Source of the DNA: Rhipicephalus microplus
Taxonomy: Eukaryota; Arthropoda; Arachnida; Ixodida; Ixodidae
Length of the DNA stretch: 64,000 bases
Assembly (NCBI RefSeq): GCF_043290135.1
Contig: NC_134710.1
Span: 3,874,821 to 3,938,820, forward strand
Direction of reading: 5' to 3'
The translations under genes and the position numbers were made by a program. Shown piece by piece: positions 28,813 to 41,235 of this stretch (positions within the stretch are counted from its first letter, which is position 1; the number at the start of each line of letters is the position of its first letter). The notes under the pieces were generated by a model. That model worked only from the letters and a program-made list of their open reading frames with translations, ran no database searches and was not told the origin of the DNA.

Positions 28813-29847
28813 ATGGAAATCCGGCAGACAACGTCGAAACGCACTATCTGGAAATATCCGAAGGTCCCAATATCTACAACGGTGTTGGGCGATTCACAGA
28901 CCAAGTACTTGTTCCAGTACTTCGACCCTCTGCTGCAAGGAACTCCGGCATTCGTAACACAGCCGGGTGCATTTATAAGTGATGTTGAGTCTCTGCTCGA
29001 CCTAGTTCCTTCCTCGACAAGAACTCTGGTTCTTCATGTCGGTAGCAACGACCTGACAAGAAAAAGTGGGCTAGCAACGTTCCGTTGTTATCGACACCTC
29101 CTTGACGTAATTCACGAAGAGCGTCCAGAAATAAGCCATGTATACGCCACGCTTGTCCTGCCACGAGCCACGAATCGACGTCGAAGAAACAACAACACAG
29201 TGTTCGTTCACTGTTTCAACCGAGAGGCAAGCCACTTCAACAGCCTATTGCGGAGTTTCTGCAAAGGCTTTAGTCATTTGTCTATTTTGGACCACATGTT
29301 CGAGTGGCTACCACCCGGGCGTGTACTGGCCGCTGATGGACTGCACGTGAGCTTTGAGGGCGTCGCGTTGATGTCAAGTCACATCAGGCAGCTGTGCTTC
29401 GACTCCCCGGGTGAGGCGAGCTCAACGAGTTGGAGTGACTGTGTTTCTTCGCCCGAGTGCGTTCATGGGCAGACTACGCGAATCAGCCACCAGACCACAT
29501 CAAAGGCCGTGAATACACGAAAAACGCAACGTGACACAAGGCAATCAAAGAATAACAATCTGAGTACCAATACTCGCTCTTCTGGCATCAAGCCGTCTAT
29601 GGCAGAGTCAAGAACCAGCACCATGCTCGCCGATTTGAAGTCTACAACTTCTACCAAGCAGCAAGCTTCTGGTCGTGCTTGCGCGTCCCGCAACAAGAAA
29701 GACCACTCCTCCGCTGCCCAAAAAAACACGGCGCCAGCTGAGTCTACCCTGCAAGCCCCAGGAAAAGCGGCCACTCCTTCTACGGGATTCAGGTACCCTC
29801 TTCGAAAGCAATACTCGGACGTTTTAAAGAGAAAACCTAATAATTGA
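28813..29847 (+). CDS. PLE copy D ORF1: SGNH/GDSL-hydrolase-like protein
   Basis: The protein is identical to that of copy C: 344 residues from the ATG, with the GDSQ, GSND and DGLH blocks intact (Ser28, Asn79, Asp175, His178) and the basic, Ser/Thr-rich tail. It is preceded by the terminal region of copy C and ends in the same TGA. Conservation of an intact open frame in both full units argues that ORF1 is a functional part of the element and not a passenger. Confidence 0.85.
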   Translation: MEIRQTTSKRTIWKYPKVPISTTVLGDSQTKYLFQYFDPLLQGTPAFVTQPGAFISDVESLLDLVPSSTRTLVLHVGSNDLTRKSGLATFRCYRHLLDVIHEERPEISHVYATLVLPRATNRRRRNNNTVFVHCFNREASHFNSLLRSFCKGFSHLSILDHMFEWLPPGRVLAADGLHVSFEGVALMSSHIRQLCFDSPGEASSTSWSDCVSSPECVHGQTTRISHQTTSKAVNTRKTQRDTRQSKNNNLSTNTRSSGIKPSMAESRTSTMLADLKSTTSTKQQASGRACASRNKKDHSSAAQKNTAPAESTLQAPGKAATPSTGFRYPLRKQYSDVLKRKPNN

Positions 29848-29874
29848 CTACAGCGCTCGTTGTCCAACGATGCG
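29845..29874 (+). promoter_or_regulatory. Putative stop-codon readthrough signal (copy D)
   Basis: TGA CTA CAG and the same stem-loop (29854-29874) as in copy C. ORF1 and ORF2 are in one frame here too. Confidence 0.7.
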
Positions 29875-32520
29875 CCTTGGAAGTGTTCTAAAGAATTTCA
29901 AAAAATTAGAAAATCTGTAGAAAAACGTATACGTTATGAGCTACATGTGTCCACTCTAGAAGCGTATTTAGCGGCGTCTATTCCACCTAGGGGTTTAAGT
30001 CTCTGTCTGCAGCCTGCCACATCAGAGTTATCTGAGTGCAATGCAAAGAAGTGGCGTGAAACACTAAAGAATGCTTCACTTCAGCTAGTAGGCATTGTGC
30101 TAAACCACTACCGGTCTTCACTGAAATCCTTGATAAACAGGGAGCAACAATTGCTCAATCAGTATAGCCTATCTCCCGAGGAATCATCGTCTTTAAACAC
30201 GTATGAACAAAAGAAACGCTGCGTACTCGATACACATAAAAGCAAGAAGTTGCTTAGAGACGGTGTAATACGCCCCATTTCAACGCCCCTACCCCCAATC
30301 CGGGAAATCACGCGCACCCCTGTTCCCGATAACATTGTCAATATTTCAAGCGCCACTTTATCCAAAGAACAAGTAAGCCTTTTATCTCGTGGTTTAAGTT
30401 TCTGTCCTGCAAGTGGCAGCTACAATGAATTCCAGTTGTATAAAGATTTAGATAACTTCGCACGGAATATGAGATTGCATGAATACTTCTTCGATCAAGT
30501 GACTCCGGCCGATGATCCAACAGCTTTACCGTCGCTTAAACGCTGGACACCTGCGTCTCAACGAGACAAACACCTTGACATATTTATTAAAGCGGTCACG
30601 CGAGATATCATTGAAGCTTATAACAAGCGACGTTCTTTTCGGAAAAACCTATCGAATCTAGAACTGAAAGCTATGGCAGATCTATGCGAACGGATTGATA
30701 TCACAATCAAACCTGCGGACAAGGGTGGCGCCGTCGTGGTTATGGACACAATTAAATATATCGCTGAAGCTGACAACCAGTTAAATAACAGTTCGTTTTA
30801 CAAACGACTCGATGCTGATCCGACTGCGCAATATAAAGAAACGTTAGGTAGCACAATCAAAGCACTGATAAAGGATAAAAAAATAAGTGATAAGGCAACT
30901 TCCCTGATTCCTCTTGATCCAGTCGCGGGTAGATTCTACCTGTTACCAAAAATTCATAAACAAAATAACCCTGGTCGCCCAATTGTTTCCGGCATAGGCA
31001 CCGTAACAGAAAGCTTATCGCGTTACGTTGATAGCCTGATCAGCCAGATACCTCCCACGTTCCAGTCATTTTTACGTGATACGACCCACTTTCTGTCAGA
31101 CATCAACAACCTTACTGTACCTATCAACGCTCTTCTTGTTACTCTTGATGTTGCATCTCTTTACACGAACATACCTCACCTGGATGGGATACGCGCCGTG
31201 ACTGAGGCTTATGATCACTCCACTCTTGATAAGCCAATTGATAGCTCCACTTTGGCTATACTGTTGCAAATGATTTTACAATACAATAACTTTGAGTTTA
31301 ATGGAGTGCATTATGTCCAAGTCAGCGGTACGTCTATGGGTACAAAAATAGGGCCCAATTACGCAAATATTTTCATGGGAATCCTCGAGAACAACTTCCT
31401 GTCGAGTCGTTCGTTGAAGCCCTTTTACTACAAGAGATTCATTGACGACATTTTCATAATTTGGCCACACGGAGAAGCGACACTTTTGTCTTTTATTTCC
31501 GCTTTTAACAATGTTCATCCCTCCATATCCTTTTCACACTCATACTCACCAAGCACCATTGACTTCCTCGATGTTACAGTATGTATCCATGGTACGCAAT
31601 TGACCACAAAACTGTACCGCAAGCCCACTGACAGGCACCGGTACTTACATTTTGAAAGTAGCCACAAGAGGGATTGCAAATTGAGCATACCATATAGCCA
31701 GGCGTTACGCTTTAAGCGAATTTGCTCCGAACAGTCCGACTTTAACGCCAACTGTACAGAACTACGCAGTGCTCTACTTAAACAGAAATATCCAGCTATG
31801 TTAATCGATGATGCGGTGAGGCGGGCCGACGCATTAGAACGCACAGCGCTCTGCAAAACCAAGAAAAATCTTAATAGTCATTCAGAAGTAAACCTAGTTT
31901 TAACACACAATGCATCGGCGCCTAATGTCACAAGTATTCTCCGAAAACACCACAACATCCTTCAGCAGAGTGAACGCCTTACAAGAGCCTTTCCACAACC
32001 ACCACGAGTTGTATACAGACGAGGCAAAAATCTACGCGATTTGTTAACTTCGTCTAAAACCAAATGTGATGACAACACTCAACTGGTTGGTTGCCATCCT
32101 TGTAAAAAACCTCGCTGCAAAGTGTGCGCTCACATGACTACGACAACCTGTGTCACCAGCACAGCGACTGATTTCAAAATAAATATCAGAGGCAATTTCG
32201 ATTGTGACACACAGAACGCCATTTATCTGCTGGAGTGCTCAATTTGTCATCTACAGTATCTCGGTCAGACTGAAACTGCTTTTAGGTACCGATTCAACAA
32301 TCATAGAGCTCATGTACATGCCCTTCCTCACTTACCAATTTCAAGACATGTCACCGACACAGGTCATTCCTTCAGTAACATCCAAGCCACAATAATTGAA
32401 TCTGGTTTCAAGACACACCATGATCGCGAAATTAGAGAGTCATTCCTTATCCATAAATTCCAAACTCTCTCAAACGGAATGAACGAAAGCCCGGGAACAC
32501 TTACTAGCATGTTGCCTTAG
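29848..32520 (+). CDS. PLE copy D ORF2: reverse transcriptase with GIY-YIG endonuclease
   Basis: An uninterrupted ORF2 equal to that of copy C except for the FLDV motif, which here keeps the usual Asp (codon at 31570-31572). All RT motifs (LDVASLYTN, GTSMGTKIGPN, FIDD), the Cys cluster and the GIY-YIG domain are present. Of the four copies this is the one whose ORF1 and ORF2 both look fully intact, so it is the best candidate for an active master copy. As in copy C there is no in-frame ATG for about 200 codons after the ORF1 stop. Confidence 0.92.
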   Translation, partial: LQRSLSNDAPWKCSKEFQKIRKSVEKRIRYELHVSTLEAYLAASIPPRGLSLCLQPATSELSECNAKKWRETLKNASLQLVGIVLNHYRSSLKSLINREQQLLNQYSLSPEESSSLNTYEQKKRCVLDTHKSKKLLRDGVIRPISTPLPPIREITRTPVPDNIVNISSATLSKEQVSLLSRGLSFCPASGSYNEFQLYKDLDNFARNMRLHEYFFDQVTPADDPTALPSLKRWTPASQRDKHLDIFIKAVTRDIIEAYNKRRSFRKNLSNLELKAMADLCERIDITIKPADKGGAVVVMDTIKYIAEADNQLNNSSFYKRLDADPTAQYKETLGSTIKALIKDKKISDKATSLIPLDPVAGRFYLLPKIHKQNNPGRPIVSGIGTVTESLSRYVDSLISQIPPTFQSFLRDTTHFLSDINNLTVPINALLVTLDVASLYTNIPHLDGIRAVTEAYDHSTLDKPIDSSTLAILLQMILQYNNFEFNGVHYVQVSGTSMGTKIGPNYANIFMGILENNFLSSRSLKPFYYKRFIDDIFIIWPHGEATLLSFISAFNNVHPSISFSHSYSPSTIDFLDVTVCIHGTQLTTKLYRKPTDRHRYLHFESSHKRDCKLSIPYSQALRFKRICSEQSDFNANCTELRSALLKQKYPAMLIDDAVRRADALERTALCKTKKNLNSHSEVNLVLTHNASAPNVTSILRKHHNILQQSERLTRAFPQPPRVVYRRGKNLRDLLTSSKTKCDDNTQLVGCHPCKKPRCKVCAHMTTTTCVTSTATDFKINIRGNFDCDTQNAIYLLECSICHLQYLGQTETAFRYRFNNHRAHVHALPHLPISRHVTDTGHSFSNIQATIIESGFKTHHDREIRESFLIHKFQTLSNGMNESPGTLTSMLP

Positions 32521-33811
<1,291 letters not shown>

Positions 33812-34190
33812 TTTGCCCCCCCTCCAGAGAGCAGCGTCCCGATGCTCTTCTACAAAAGACGGTGCAGTAGATATATGGTGCAAATCAGTCCGAAAAATAG
33901 GGCTTCATTCGCACAATGTGCACGATTTCTGGTTTTTGCTGGCGAGTTCTCAAGGGGCTGTCAGGAACGACCACGTAGCTAACGTCACTCAGGCGTTGTA
34001 AAGCTGGGTAGGGGCCAAATTACTTCTTCAGCAATTTTTCTGACAGTCCCCGGTGGCGGATAGGACTCCATACTCAGACTTTTTCACCGGGCTGATAGAC
34101 GACATGTCGGTGTCGCAGATCAAAACGTTGGGCGTCGTGACTTTGCTGCTGGTTGATTCGAATGCGTGCAAGTTGCCTCGCTTCTTCTGC

Positions 34191-35171
34191 TCATTCGGTA
34201 AAAGATGCAGCGTCCAAATCGATGTCATTGCAGTCGTGCAGTAACATGGCGTCAAGCATCGTCATCACTTCACGGCCATGAAGGAGACTGAACGGCGTTC
34301 TTCGTGTAGTTTCTTGCTGCGCTGTATTATAGGTGAACGTGATGTATGGTAGAATGTCGTCCCAGTTCTTGTGATCCACGTCAACGTACCTACTAAAAAT
34401 GTCGAAAATAGTCTTGTTGAGGCGTTCTGTTAAGCCGTTGGTATGTGTATGATAGGAAGTGGTTTTCCGATGGGCTGTTCCACTGAGCTCAAGCACTGTC
34501 TTCAGGAGCGTGGCCGTGAAAGCGGTACCTCGATCCATTTTTATGATTGTCGGAGCACCGTGCCTCAGGACGGTATTTTCTATGAAGAATCCTGTGGTTT
34601 CAACGGCGGTGCCACTTGACAAAGCCTTTGTTTCTGCGTAGCCTGTAAGATAATCAGTGGCGACTATTACCCACTTGTTGCCAGCATGGGAAGTCGAATA
34701 TGGTCCGAGTAGATCCATTCCAATTTGGGCAAAAGGTACCGTGGGCACTTGAATGGGTTGTAATAGTCCAGATTGTTTTAACGGTGGTGATTTTCGTCGT
34801 TTGCAATCGAGGCACGTGCGCACGTAATGCTTCACAATAGCTGGAAGTCTTGGCCAGTAATATTTTTGTTGGATTCTGGCCAATGTGCGTGTGTATCCGA
34901 GATGACCGGACTTTCGCTTATCGTGGCAAGCACTAAGTATCTTCTTACGGATTGACGTCGGAACGACAAGTAGGTGGCTGCTTCCTCTGGTAGAAAAGTT
35001 CTTCTTATAGAGAACACCACTACGTAAGCGGAATGACGGCAGGCTCCTTGCAAATATTCTAGAAACGGTTGTTGTCCGGCCATTCAAACATTCAATAAGG
35101 GGAAGCAACTCGCTGTCTTCCTTCTGCTTGCAAGAAATCGTAGTGGTGTCGACGACTCCTACAAATGCCAT
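34191..35171 (-). CDS. Integrase of the truncated Gypsy element
   Basis: A 326-codon open frame encodes most of a Ty3/Gypsy integrase. The zinc-binding domain shows ACHDKRKSGHLGY and TCLDCKRRK (HHCC). The catalytic core keeps its three acidic residues: MDLLGPYS, KMDRGTAF and NGLTERLNKT. The C-terminal part ends TPFSLLHGREVM. The domain is open over its full length although the flanking RT and RNase H are broken, so this is the best-preserved part of the element. Its start is internal to the former polyprotein. Confidence 0.85.
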   Translation of the reverse strand: MAFVGVVDTTTISCKQKEDSELLPLIECLNGRTTTVSRIFARSLPSFRLRSGVLYKKNFSTRGSSHLLVVPTSIRKKILSACHDKRKSGHLGYTRTLARIQQKYYWPRLPAIVKHYVRTCLDCKRRKSPPLKQSGLLQPIQVPTVPFAQIGMDLLGPYSTSHAGNKWVIVATDYLTGYAETKALSSGTAVETTGFFIENTVLRHGAPTIIKMDRGTAFTATLLKTVLELSGTAHRKTTSYHTHTNGLTERLNKTIFDIFSRYVDVDHKNWDDILPYITFTYNTAQQETTRRTPFSLLHGREVMTMLDAMLLHDCNDIDLDAASFTE

Positions 35172-35213
35172 GTTGTCATCTCCTGTGTCATCGTAGCGCT
35201 TTATCTGTGACCT

Positions 35214-36750
35214 TCATAAGCAATCGGTGTCGGCGTGCTGCCATCCGGACTTATACACGACTGTCATATCAAACTCTTGAAGGCGTAAGCTCGACCGTGT
35301 GAGCTGACCAGACGGGTCTTTCAAGTTGGTCAGCCAGCAGAGGGAATGACGGTCGCTGAATACTTGGAAAGAACGCCCGTAGAGGTACGGACGAAACTTC
35401 ATAACCGCCCATGCGACAGCAAGACACTCTGTTTCCGTTGTGGAGTAGTTGGACTCGATCGGCGCGGGAAAGAGCCTTACTAGCATATGCGATCACACGT
35501 TCGGCTGAGTCTAGCCACTGGACGAGTACAGCACCTAAATCCACGTTGCTGGCATCTGTGTGGACCATGGTAGGAGCATCCTCCTCGAAGTCAGCAAGCA
35601 CAGGCGGTGTCTGCAGGCGTTGTCGGAGATCGTCAAATGCCGCTTGTTGATCGTTGCCCCATGTGAACGAAACGTCTTCTCTTGTGAGTGGTGTTAACGG
35701 CGAGGCTATGTGTCAGAAATTGGCAATAAACCTTCGGTAATATGCGCATAAGCCAAGGAAACGCCTGACTGCTTTCTAATCTGTTGGCACCGGAAATTTT
35801 TTGACGGCTGCAATCTTACTGCGATCAGGTCTAACACCTTCATGGCTCACCACATGGCCTAAAAATTGGAGCTCCTTGAAACCGAAATGACACTTCTGCG
35901 GTTTCAGTGTTTGGCCATCAGACCTTATTGCCCTGAATACCGATAGCAGCCTGCTCAGGTGTTCCTCAAATATTTTTGAAAAAAAAATCAATGACGTCGT
36001 CCAGATAGACCAGACATGTCTGCCACTTAAGGCCTGGTAGAACGGTATCCACTAGTCTCTGAAATGTTGCGGGGGCTGAGCACAATCCGATGGGCAAGTT
36101 TTAAATGCATAAAGCCCATCAGGCGTTACAAAAGCCGTTTTTTCTCTATCTCGCTCGTCGACCTCAATTTGCAAATACTCACTTTTGAGGTCCATTGACG
36201 AGAAGTAGCGTGCACACCTCAGCCTGTCGAGTGAATAATCGATGCGCAGTAATGGGTACACGTCTTTCTTTGTCACAAGGTTCAACACAAAATCGGTAGT
36301 CAACACAAAATTGCTAGCTTCCGTCTTCTTTTTAACCAGCACTACCGGCGATGTCCAAGCGTTTCTTGACGGCTGGATGACGTCATCATGGAGCATTTTC
36401 TTTACTTGTTCCTCGATTGCTTCACGCTCTGTCGGTGCTACGTGGCATGGGTTCTGTCGTATTGGCCTTGCAGTCTCCTCCGTTATTATCTGGTGCTTCG
36501 TCAGTGGCGTTTGACTGACCCTCGAGGTGGATGAAAAACAGTCTTTGAACTTATGAAGAAGATCTACTAGCCGCTGTCTCTGCGCTGGTGACATATCTGT
36601 GCTTACGTCAATAGGCGGGGGGGTTGACGTGGCTTGCGGCTCGTCCTGTTGTACTACACAGCACTCGCGGATTTTGGTGATCTCGTCGAAGTAGGCAACT
36701 GTAGTGCCTTGTGTAATGTGTCGTCGCTCGTTGGTAAAATTTGTCAACAA
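35214..36750 (-). pseudogene. Reverse transcriptase and RNase H of the truncated Gypsy element
   Basis: The RT begins near 36600 with HQIITEETARPIRQNPCHVAP, continues through FSSMDLKSEYLQIEV and TAFVTPDGLYAFK, then shifts frame at the MPFGL motif. The VYLDDVI motif is readable at about 36010-35985, followed by FLGHVVSHEGVRPDRSKI. RNase H (ADFEEDAPTMVHTDASNVDLGAVLVQ, then [11 protein letters not shown]) is at 35601-35214 in two frames. Several frameshifts and stops make this region non-functional. Confidence 0.85.
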
Positions 36751-36832
36751 AACCTCCGCTTCACCGCACGCAACATCGACGATACTTCTGGAAATTGCAA
36801 CACCGCGAGAGAGTAGAAGCGTAGAAGAGTAG

Positions 36833-37318
36833 AAGATTTGGTATTATGTGACTTGTATGGATGACGAAAGTAAATGACACGTCCAAACATGATAATCATG
36901 CTATATGTGTCATGTAAAACATGACTGCATGCTACGCTAATAGCGCGCTCGCGGCCGTTTTGCTAGCTCCACATATACCAAATTAGGTATTACGTGACGT
37001 AAATTAACGACGAAGGTAGATGGCACTTCCAAACAGTAATCATGAGATGCGTGTCTTGTAAAAGATGACTACACGCTACGCTCGTAGGGCGCTTGCGGCG
37101 GTTTCACTAGTTCCACATATGTTAAGTTTGGTGTTACGTGAGGTGTAGGGACAACGAAGATGAATGACACGTCCGAACATGACAATAATGATATGCATGT
37201 CATGTAAATTAGGACTACACGCTACGCTCATAGCGCGCTCACGGCTGTTTCACTATCTCCACGTGTACCAAGTTTGGTATTACGTAACGTGAGTAGACAA
37301 AGAAAGTAAAATGACACG
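36833..37318. repeat. Satellite with ~146-bp period, left block
   Basis: The motif (A/G)TGACACGTCCAAACAT and variants recurs at about 36876, 37022, 37166 and 37313. Intervals are 144-147 bp. Other shared marks per unit are CTACGCTCATAGCGCGCTC and CCACATATACCAAGTTTGGT. Copies differ at many positions. The array continues at 46950 on the far side of an inserted element. Confidence 0.85.
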
Positions 37319-37504
37319 TTTAATATCTGAAGACGTCTTACGTTGAAAACCGGGTTCAAAGAACAAATATGCCTGGAGATGACGAGCAGAGCGTCTTCGC
37401 GCTACCGTTTATTGCGGCGCAGATCCAAGAACCACCTCACCAGCCACGCGCTATTTCTCGTCCTTCTGTTCCTCTAGTGCGCGCTATGTCCACTGTTTTT
37501 AACA
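37319..37504 (-). repeat. 3' LTR of the large BEL/Pao element
   Basis: Shares GAAAACCGGGTTCAAA, CCGTTTATTGCGGCG, AGATCCAAGAACCACCTCAC and GTGCGCGCTATGTCCACT with 46761-46949. The outer border is uncertain by a few bases. Confidence 0.8.
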
Positions 37505-38485
37505 CTACCGGCCCACGAGTTGCTGCGGGCGCATTTCTAGGAAACACAAATGTTGAATAGGTCGTGTTACAACTTTGCCGTCTGCTAGCTTTAGGTGACA
37601 TGCACGAACAATACCATCGTGTCTCTTAATGTTCATCAGAACGCGTGCGAGTTGCCAACACAACTTCGGCAGGGCGTCATCGCGCACTATCAATATATTG
37701 GCTTCCGCAATACTATAGTAATGTCCAGCACTGGCCTATTATGAGTGCTTCTAAGGAGTAATTTTTATTTGTTATACCAGCGATTTGAGAAGTCTTTCTG
37801 TAGCTTTTGTCGATGTATGCAAGTTTTAAGAAGCTCCGTATGGGAGCTGGGCACCATGTCTGCTGTTTGCAAGTCGGGAAGCGCCGTCAATCACTTGCCA
37901 TGTAATAAATGGGCAGGTGTTAAAACTTCTTATTGATTACAAGTACGTCAGCGGTCTACTACTTATGATCATTTAAATTTCTGCTAGGACCGTGCTCATT
38001 TGACCGTAATCTATAAGAGACCTTCCTAGAACTTTTCCCAAGTTGTCTTTCACTGACCTCTCCATGCGCTCCCAAAATCCACCCCACCAAGGAGCACGGT
38101 CAGCAGAGAATTTCCACGTGATGCTATGAGCAGACAGATAATCGCCAACCTCACTTTTCCTAATAGTGTCATACACACCATGAAGTTCACGAGAAGCACG
38201 TTTAAAGCACAAAGCATTGTTAGAGTAAATCACTGAAGGGAATCCAAGACGTGCAGTGAAATGCCGAAAGGCTTCCAAGAAACTGTCTGCTGTTGAGCGT
38301 ATAACAAGCTCTAGATGAACAGCGCGTATTACCGCGCAAGTGAATAGCACGATGTAAGATTTCTGTGTTGGCTGACTTTTCAAGTACACTGGCCCAATAA
38401 AAGCTACACCAGCAAAGTCAAACGGTTTTGACACATTCACTCGGTCAGCAGGTAGTGCTTCCATAGGATTTGTCACAGGCTTCAT
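37505..38485 (-). pseudogene. BEL/Pao integrase core and DUF5641-type C-terminus
   Basis: The block 38485-37973 is open and reads FDFAGVAFIGPVYLKS, SYIVLFTCAVIRAVHLELV (catalytic-core context), GFPSVIYSNNALCFKRA (normally SDNGTNF; the Asp is Asn here) and RAPWWGGFWERMERSVKDNLGK. The last motif is a hallmark of BEL/Pao integrase and contains the catalytic Glu. Broken frames continue through LTPAHLL-like and FTALPDL-like sequence to 37693-37505, which reads IVRDDALPKLCWQLARV and RPIQHLCFLE, the usual end of BEL polyproteins. Loss of the second Asp suggests inactivity. Confidence 0.85.
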
Positions 38486-38491
38486 CCTTAA

Positions 38492-38773
38492 TCACGCGCA
38501 CCAGGTACACCGCCCGATCACTCTTTTCACACAGTGCTGCGCCTTGGTCATTGAGAAGCGCTCTCGGAGTTCCGCGATGGTTGTTGCGACTCCTGCTTGC
38601 AGAAGCCTGAGGTGTAGGCCGGTGGCAATGAGCTCAGTTGCGATGTGGTCACTGGGAAGCAGAATCGGGTGTTTGATGCCCTCGTGGTAAACGACATTCC
38701 GAAGCCTTGTTTGAATTCTCAGCAATCCGTCCTCTTCCACAAAAAAAGGGTGCAAATCCCGAATTGTCGACAC
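38492..38773 (-). pseudogene. BEL/Pao integrase zinc-binding domain
   Basis: The frame reads RDLHPFFVEEDGLLRIQTRL and HPILLPSDHIATELIATGLHLRLLQAG, ending RVIGRCTWCA. This is the H-H-C-C region preceding the integrase core; the first His pair is partly altered (LHLRLLQAG where HxxxxH-type spacing is expected). It is separated from the core block by a stop near 38486-38491. Confidence 0.8.
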
Positions 38774-39466
38774 CTTGAGTAGATCTCGCCCAGTCTGGAG
38801 GGCTGCTAATTATTCAGCGCCCAATTGTTTCTTTTGAATGACGGACAGCCAATACCTTTCAGAGGTGACAAGCTTCTCCGTCGTTAGGTGTCATTGAGGG
38901 GTTGGTCGGTCATGGCAGGCTGCGACAAACCTCAGTATCTAAGCCAAGACGCGTATCACCCGCAACCAGGAACTATACTTTGATAGATCCAAAACAATGT
39001 TCACCGATGTCGAGGACGAATAGAGCGTAACAGTGTCTACTTCGGACTCCTCTTTTAAATAATCTTAAGGAGCATTTAGATAAATATTCGCGTGTCTACG
39101 CCATTCTTCGCTTCCGGCCAACTGAACTGGTCCCCTCAACCAAACCTCCGTGTCAAATAGATTTTTCACCGATGTGCCCCAGGAAACTAGGTCTGCTGGG
39201 CTCCCTTTCCAGAACAATACTACTATTAGAGAGAGTTGGAAATATCTTGGTTATCTGTGATTCTGTTTTTTACAAACTGCTGCCATCTTGAAGGGATGCC
39301 TCGGATCCAACCCAAAGCCGCTGTTTAATCAGTCCAGAAATAGAATTTGGTAGAAGTGATTTCCTTTATGTCAGTTATGAACTTTGCTGGTCGGGCACCC
39401 AATAAACCTCCAAGAACCTCGACCGTGGAAGTTAAAGCTGCTTTACGGGAGCAACTCGGCCCTTTG
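38774..39466 (-). pseudogene. Degenerate BEL/Pao RNase H region
   Basis: By position this should be the RNase H part of the polyprotein. Only short minus-strand snatches remain open and I could not identify catalytic residues. Confidence 0.4.
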
Positions 39467-39763
39467 TCATGAAAATCTGACCTGGTGCACCATCGCAGTT
39501 GTGCCGCAGGTAAGCAACAGCCCCGTGAGTGGGTTTGCTTGCATCAGTGAATACATGCACCTCATAATCCAAATCGCTGATTGACAAATAAAACCTGAGC
39601 ACTGAGTCTTGATGTCACGAATTTTTCTGCACCACATATCCCATTCTTGGGCAAGTTGAATTGGAATTTCACAATCCCAATTTATTTGTATTTGCCAAGT
39701 GGGCTGAAAATGTAATTTGGTGCGTATTAGAAATGGTGCTGCAATGCCGACAGGGTCAAACAA
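39467..39763 (-). pseudogene. BEL/Pao RT, C-terminal part
   Basis: FDPVGIAAPFLIRTKLHFQ is the conserved BEL/Pao motif (FDPLGLLAPF) after the RT palm. It is followed by a Trp-rich connection (QEWDMWCRKIRDI) and QANPLTGLLLTCG. Confidence 0.8.
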
Positions 39764-40017
39764 GCGAGCGGAAGTCTGAAGATGAACCGTTTCGTTGGAT
39801 TATTTACTTCTAGACATTCAAGAACAGGATCGATGTTCAAGCTTAGCCTGTCTGACCTTGTCTGTTCGCGTAATACGGCTGTTCTACTTAGTTTTCTAGG
39901 TAAATGCAGTTAGTTTCCCACTTATTCTGTAACTTAATTCCAGCTTTCTCGAAGATTTCTGTACCTTAGTCGTATAGCTCACAGGCGTCCGATGCGGTAA
40001 AAACACTGGTGACCATG

Positions 40018-41235
40018 TGTCACGGGTCCCGTTAATTCGGAAGGCGATCGCCAGGCTAATTCCAAGGGCCGAAGTATCGACCCCCCGAACCGCACCACGA
40101 AAGCGCGGACAATTTAGAAGTGGTCCTTTTTGGAGCTCCAGCGGACGCCAGCTGTGGCCCAAAGAACAAGTCAGAGACGAGAGTTGATGAACAAAACAAA
40201 ATTATAATCTTAATAATGGCAGATCAAAAACAATACACAAGTATGCACACTCCACAATAGTTGAGTACAATATGTCACCAATCCAACAACGTACTACACA
40301 ATACAATCAGCCACACTCGAAACAACGGACACAGACACCAATACGCACTACAATGCAGTCCCATGCATTGAAACACCAAGACACTTAAAAACTAAAGAGT
40401 TAGAAAACTTATTCAGTCCAAAGTTCTTGGAACAAAAGTCTGAATGATACTCTTCCGAGAATCACTCACTCAAAGTCCAGCGTTGTTGTCGTTCCGCTGC
40501 CCCCGAAGTTTCTCTTCCAGGAAACCTCGCGTCTTCAATTGGCCACTCTCCAAGCTTCAAACTTCTTCGCCGGAAACACGTCGGCTTCACACACGCAGCT
40601 GTTGCCACGCGTGTTCACTCGATAGGGGTAGACACACACTCTTGCCTGTAGCTCGAGCCTTCACCCCTCATGGGGAAATCCTCTTCTTCTCCACTTCCTT
40701 CTTCTCCTCCTTTGTCACGGAAGACAAAAGGCTTCGCCCACAAGGCCGTACACCCTACGCACTCTGGCGCATACTTTCTTTTTCTCCTGCTTGGTCCTTA
40801 AGGACAAAACCTTCACCGACAGACGTGGCGGGATACCCTACGCACTCTGGCGTTAACTTCCTTCTTCTGCTGATCTCTCATCTCGGCTGCTCGATTAAAT
40901 ACCTTCCGCGCGAGATTCCAGAAAGTTCTCATCATTTCGTCGGCGCGATGCGCAGCGAAGGCTGAGGAAAAGGGTGAGACGATACGGGGGCCGTCCGCGA
41001 CGGATGACTCAACCCGGCATCACCACGCCCCTTTCCATCGAGAAATTTCGAGGGCTTGCTCGGCCGCCGATGTGGGGTGAGGAGGTTCGTCGACGAACCT
41101 ACGCTTCCGAGGGGAGAAGGACGCGTGCCCGGGGAGTCTTTGGATGCTTCTTTTCTTTTTTTTATCGTTGACCTCGCGGCGCTTCGACGCGAGAATTTGG
41201 CGGCGCACCCTTTTTTGAGTGCTCGTTTTGTGACA
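40018..41235 (-). repeat. 3' LTR of the nested element
   Basis: Aligns over its whole length with 43978-45194. Apparent open frames in it recur in the partner LTR and have no recognised domain. Confidence 0.9.

Noticed and set aside
36833..37318. CRISPR-like array
   Set aside because: The period is ~146 bp with whole-unit similarity and no conserved short repeat with unique spacers; it is a eukaryotic satellite.
40444..40965. 173-codon plus-strand frame, with a similar one at 44403-44966
   Set aside because: Both lie in the two LTR copies of the nested element, antisense to it; the similarity reflects LTR duplication.
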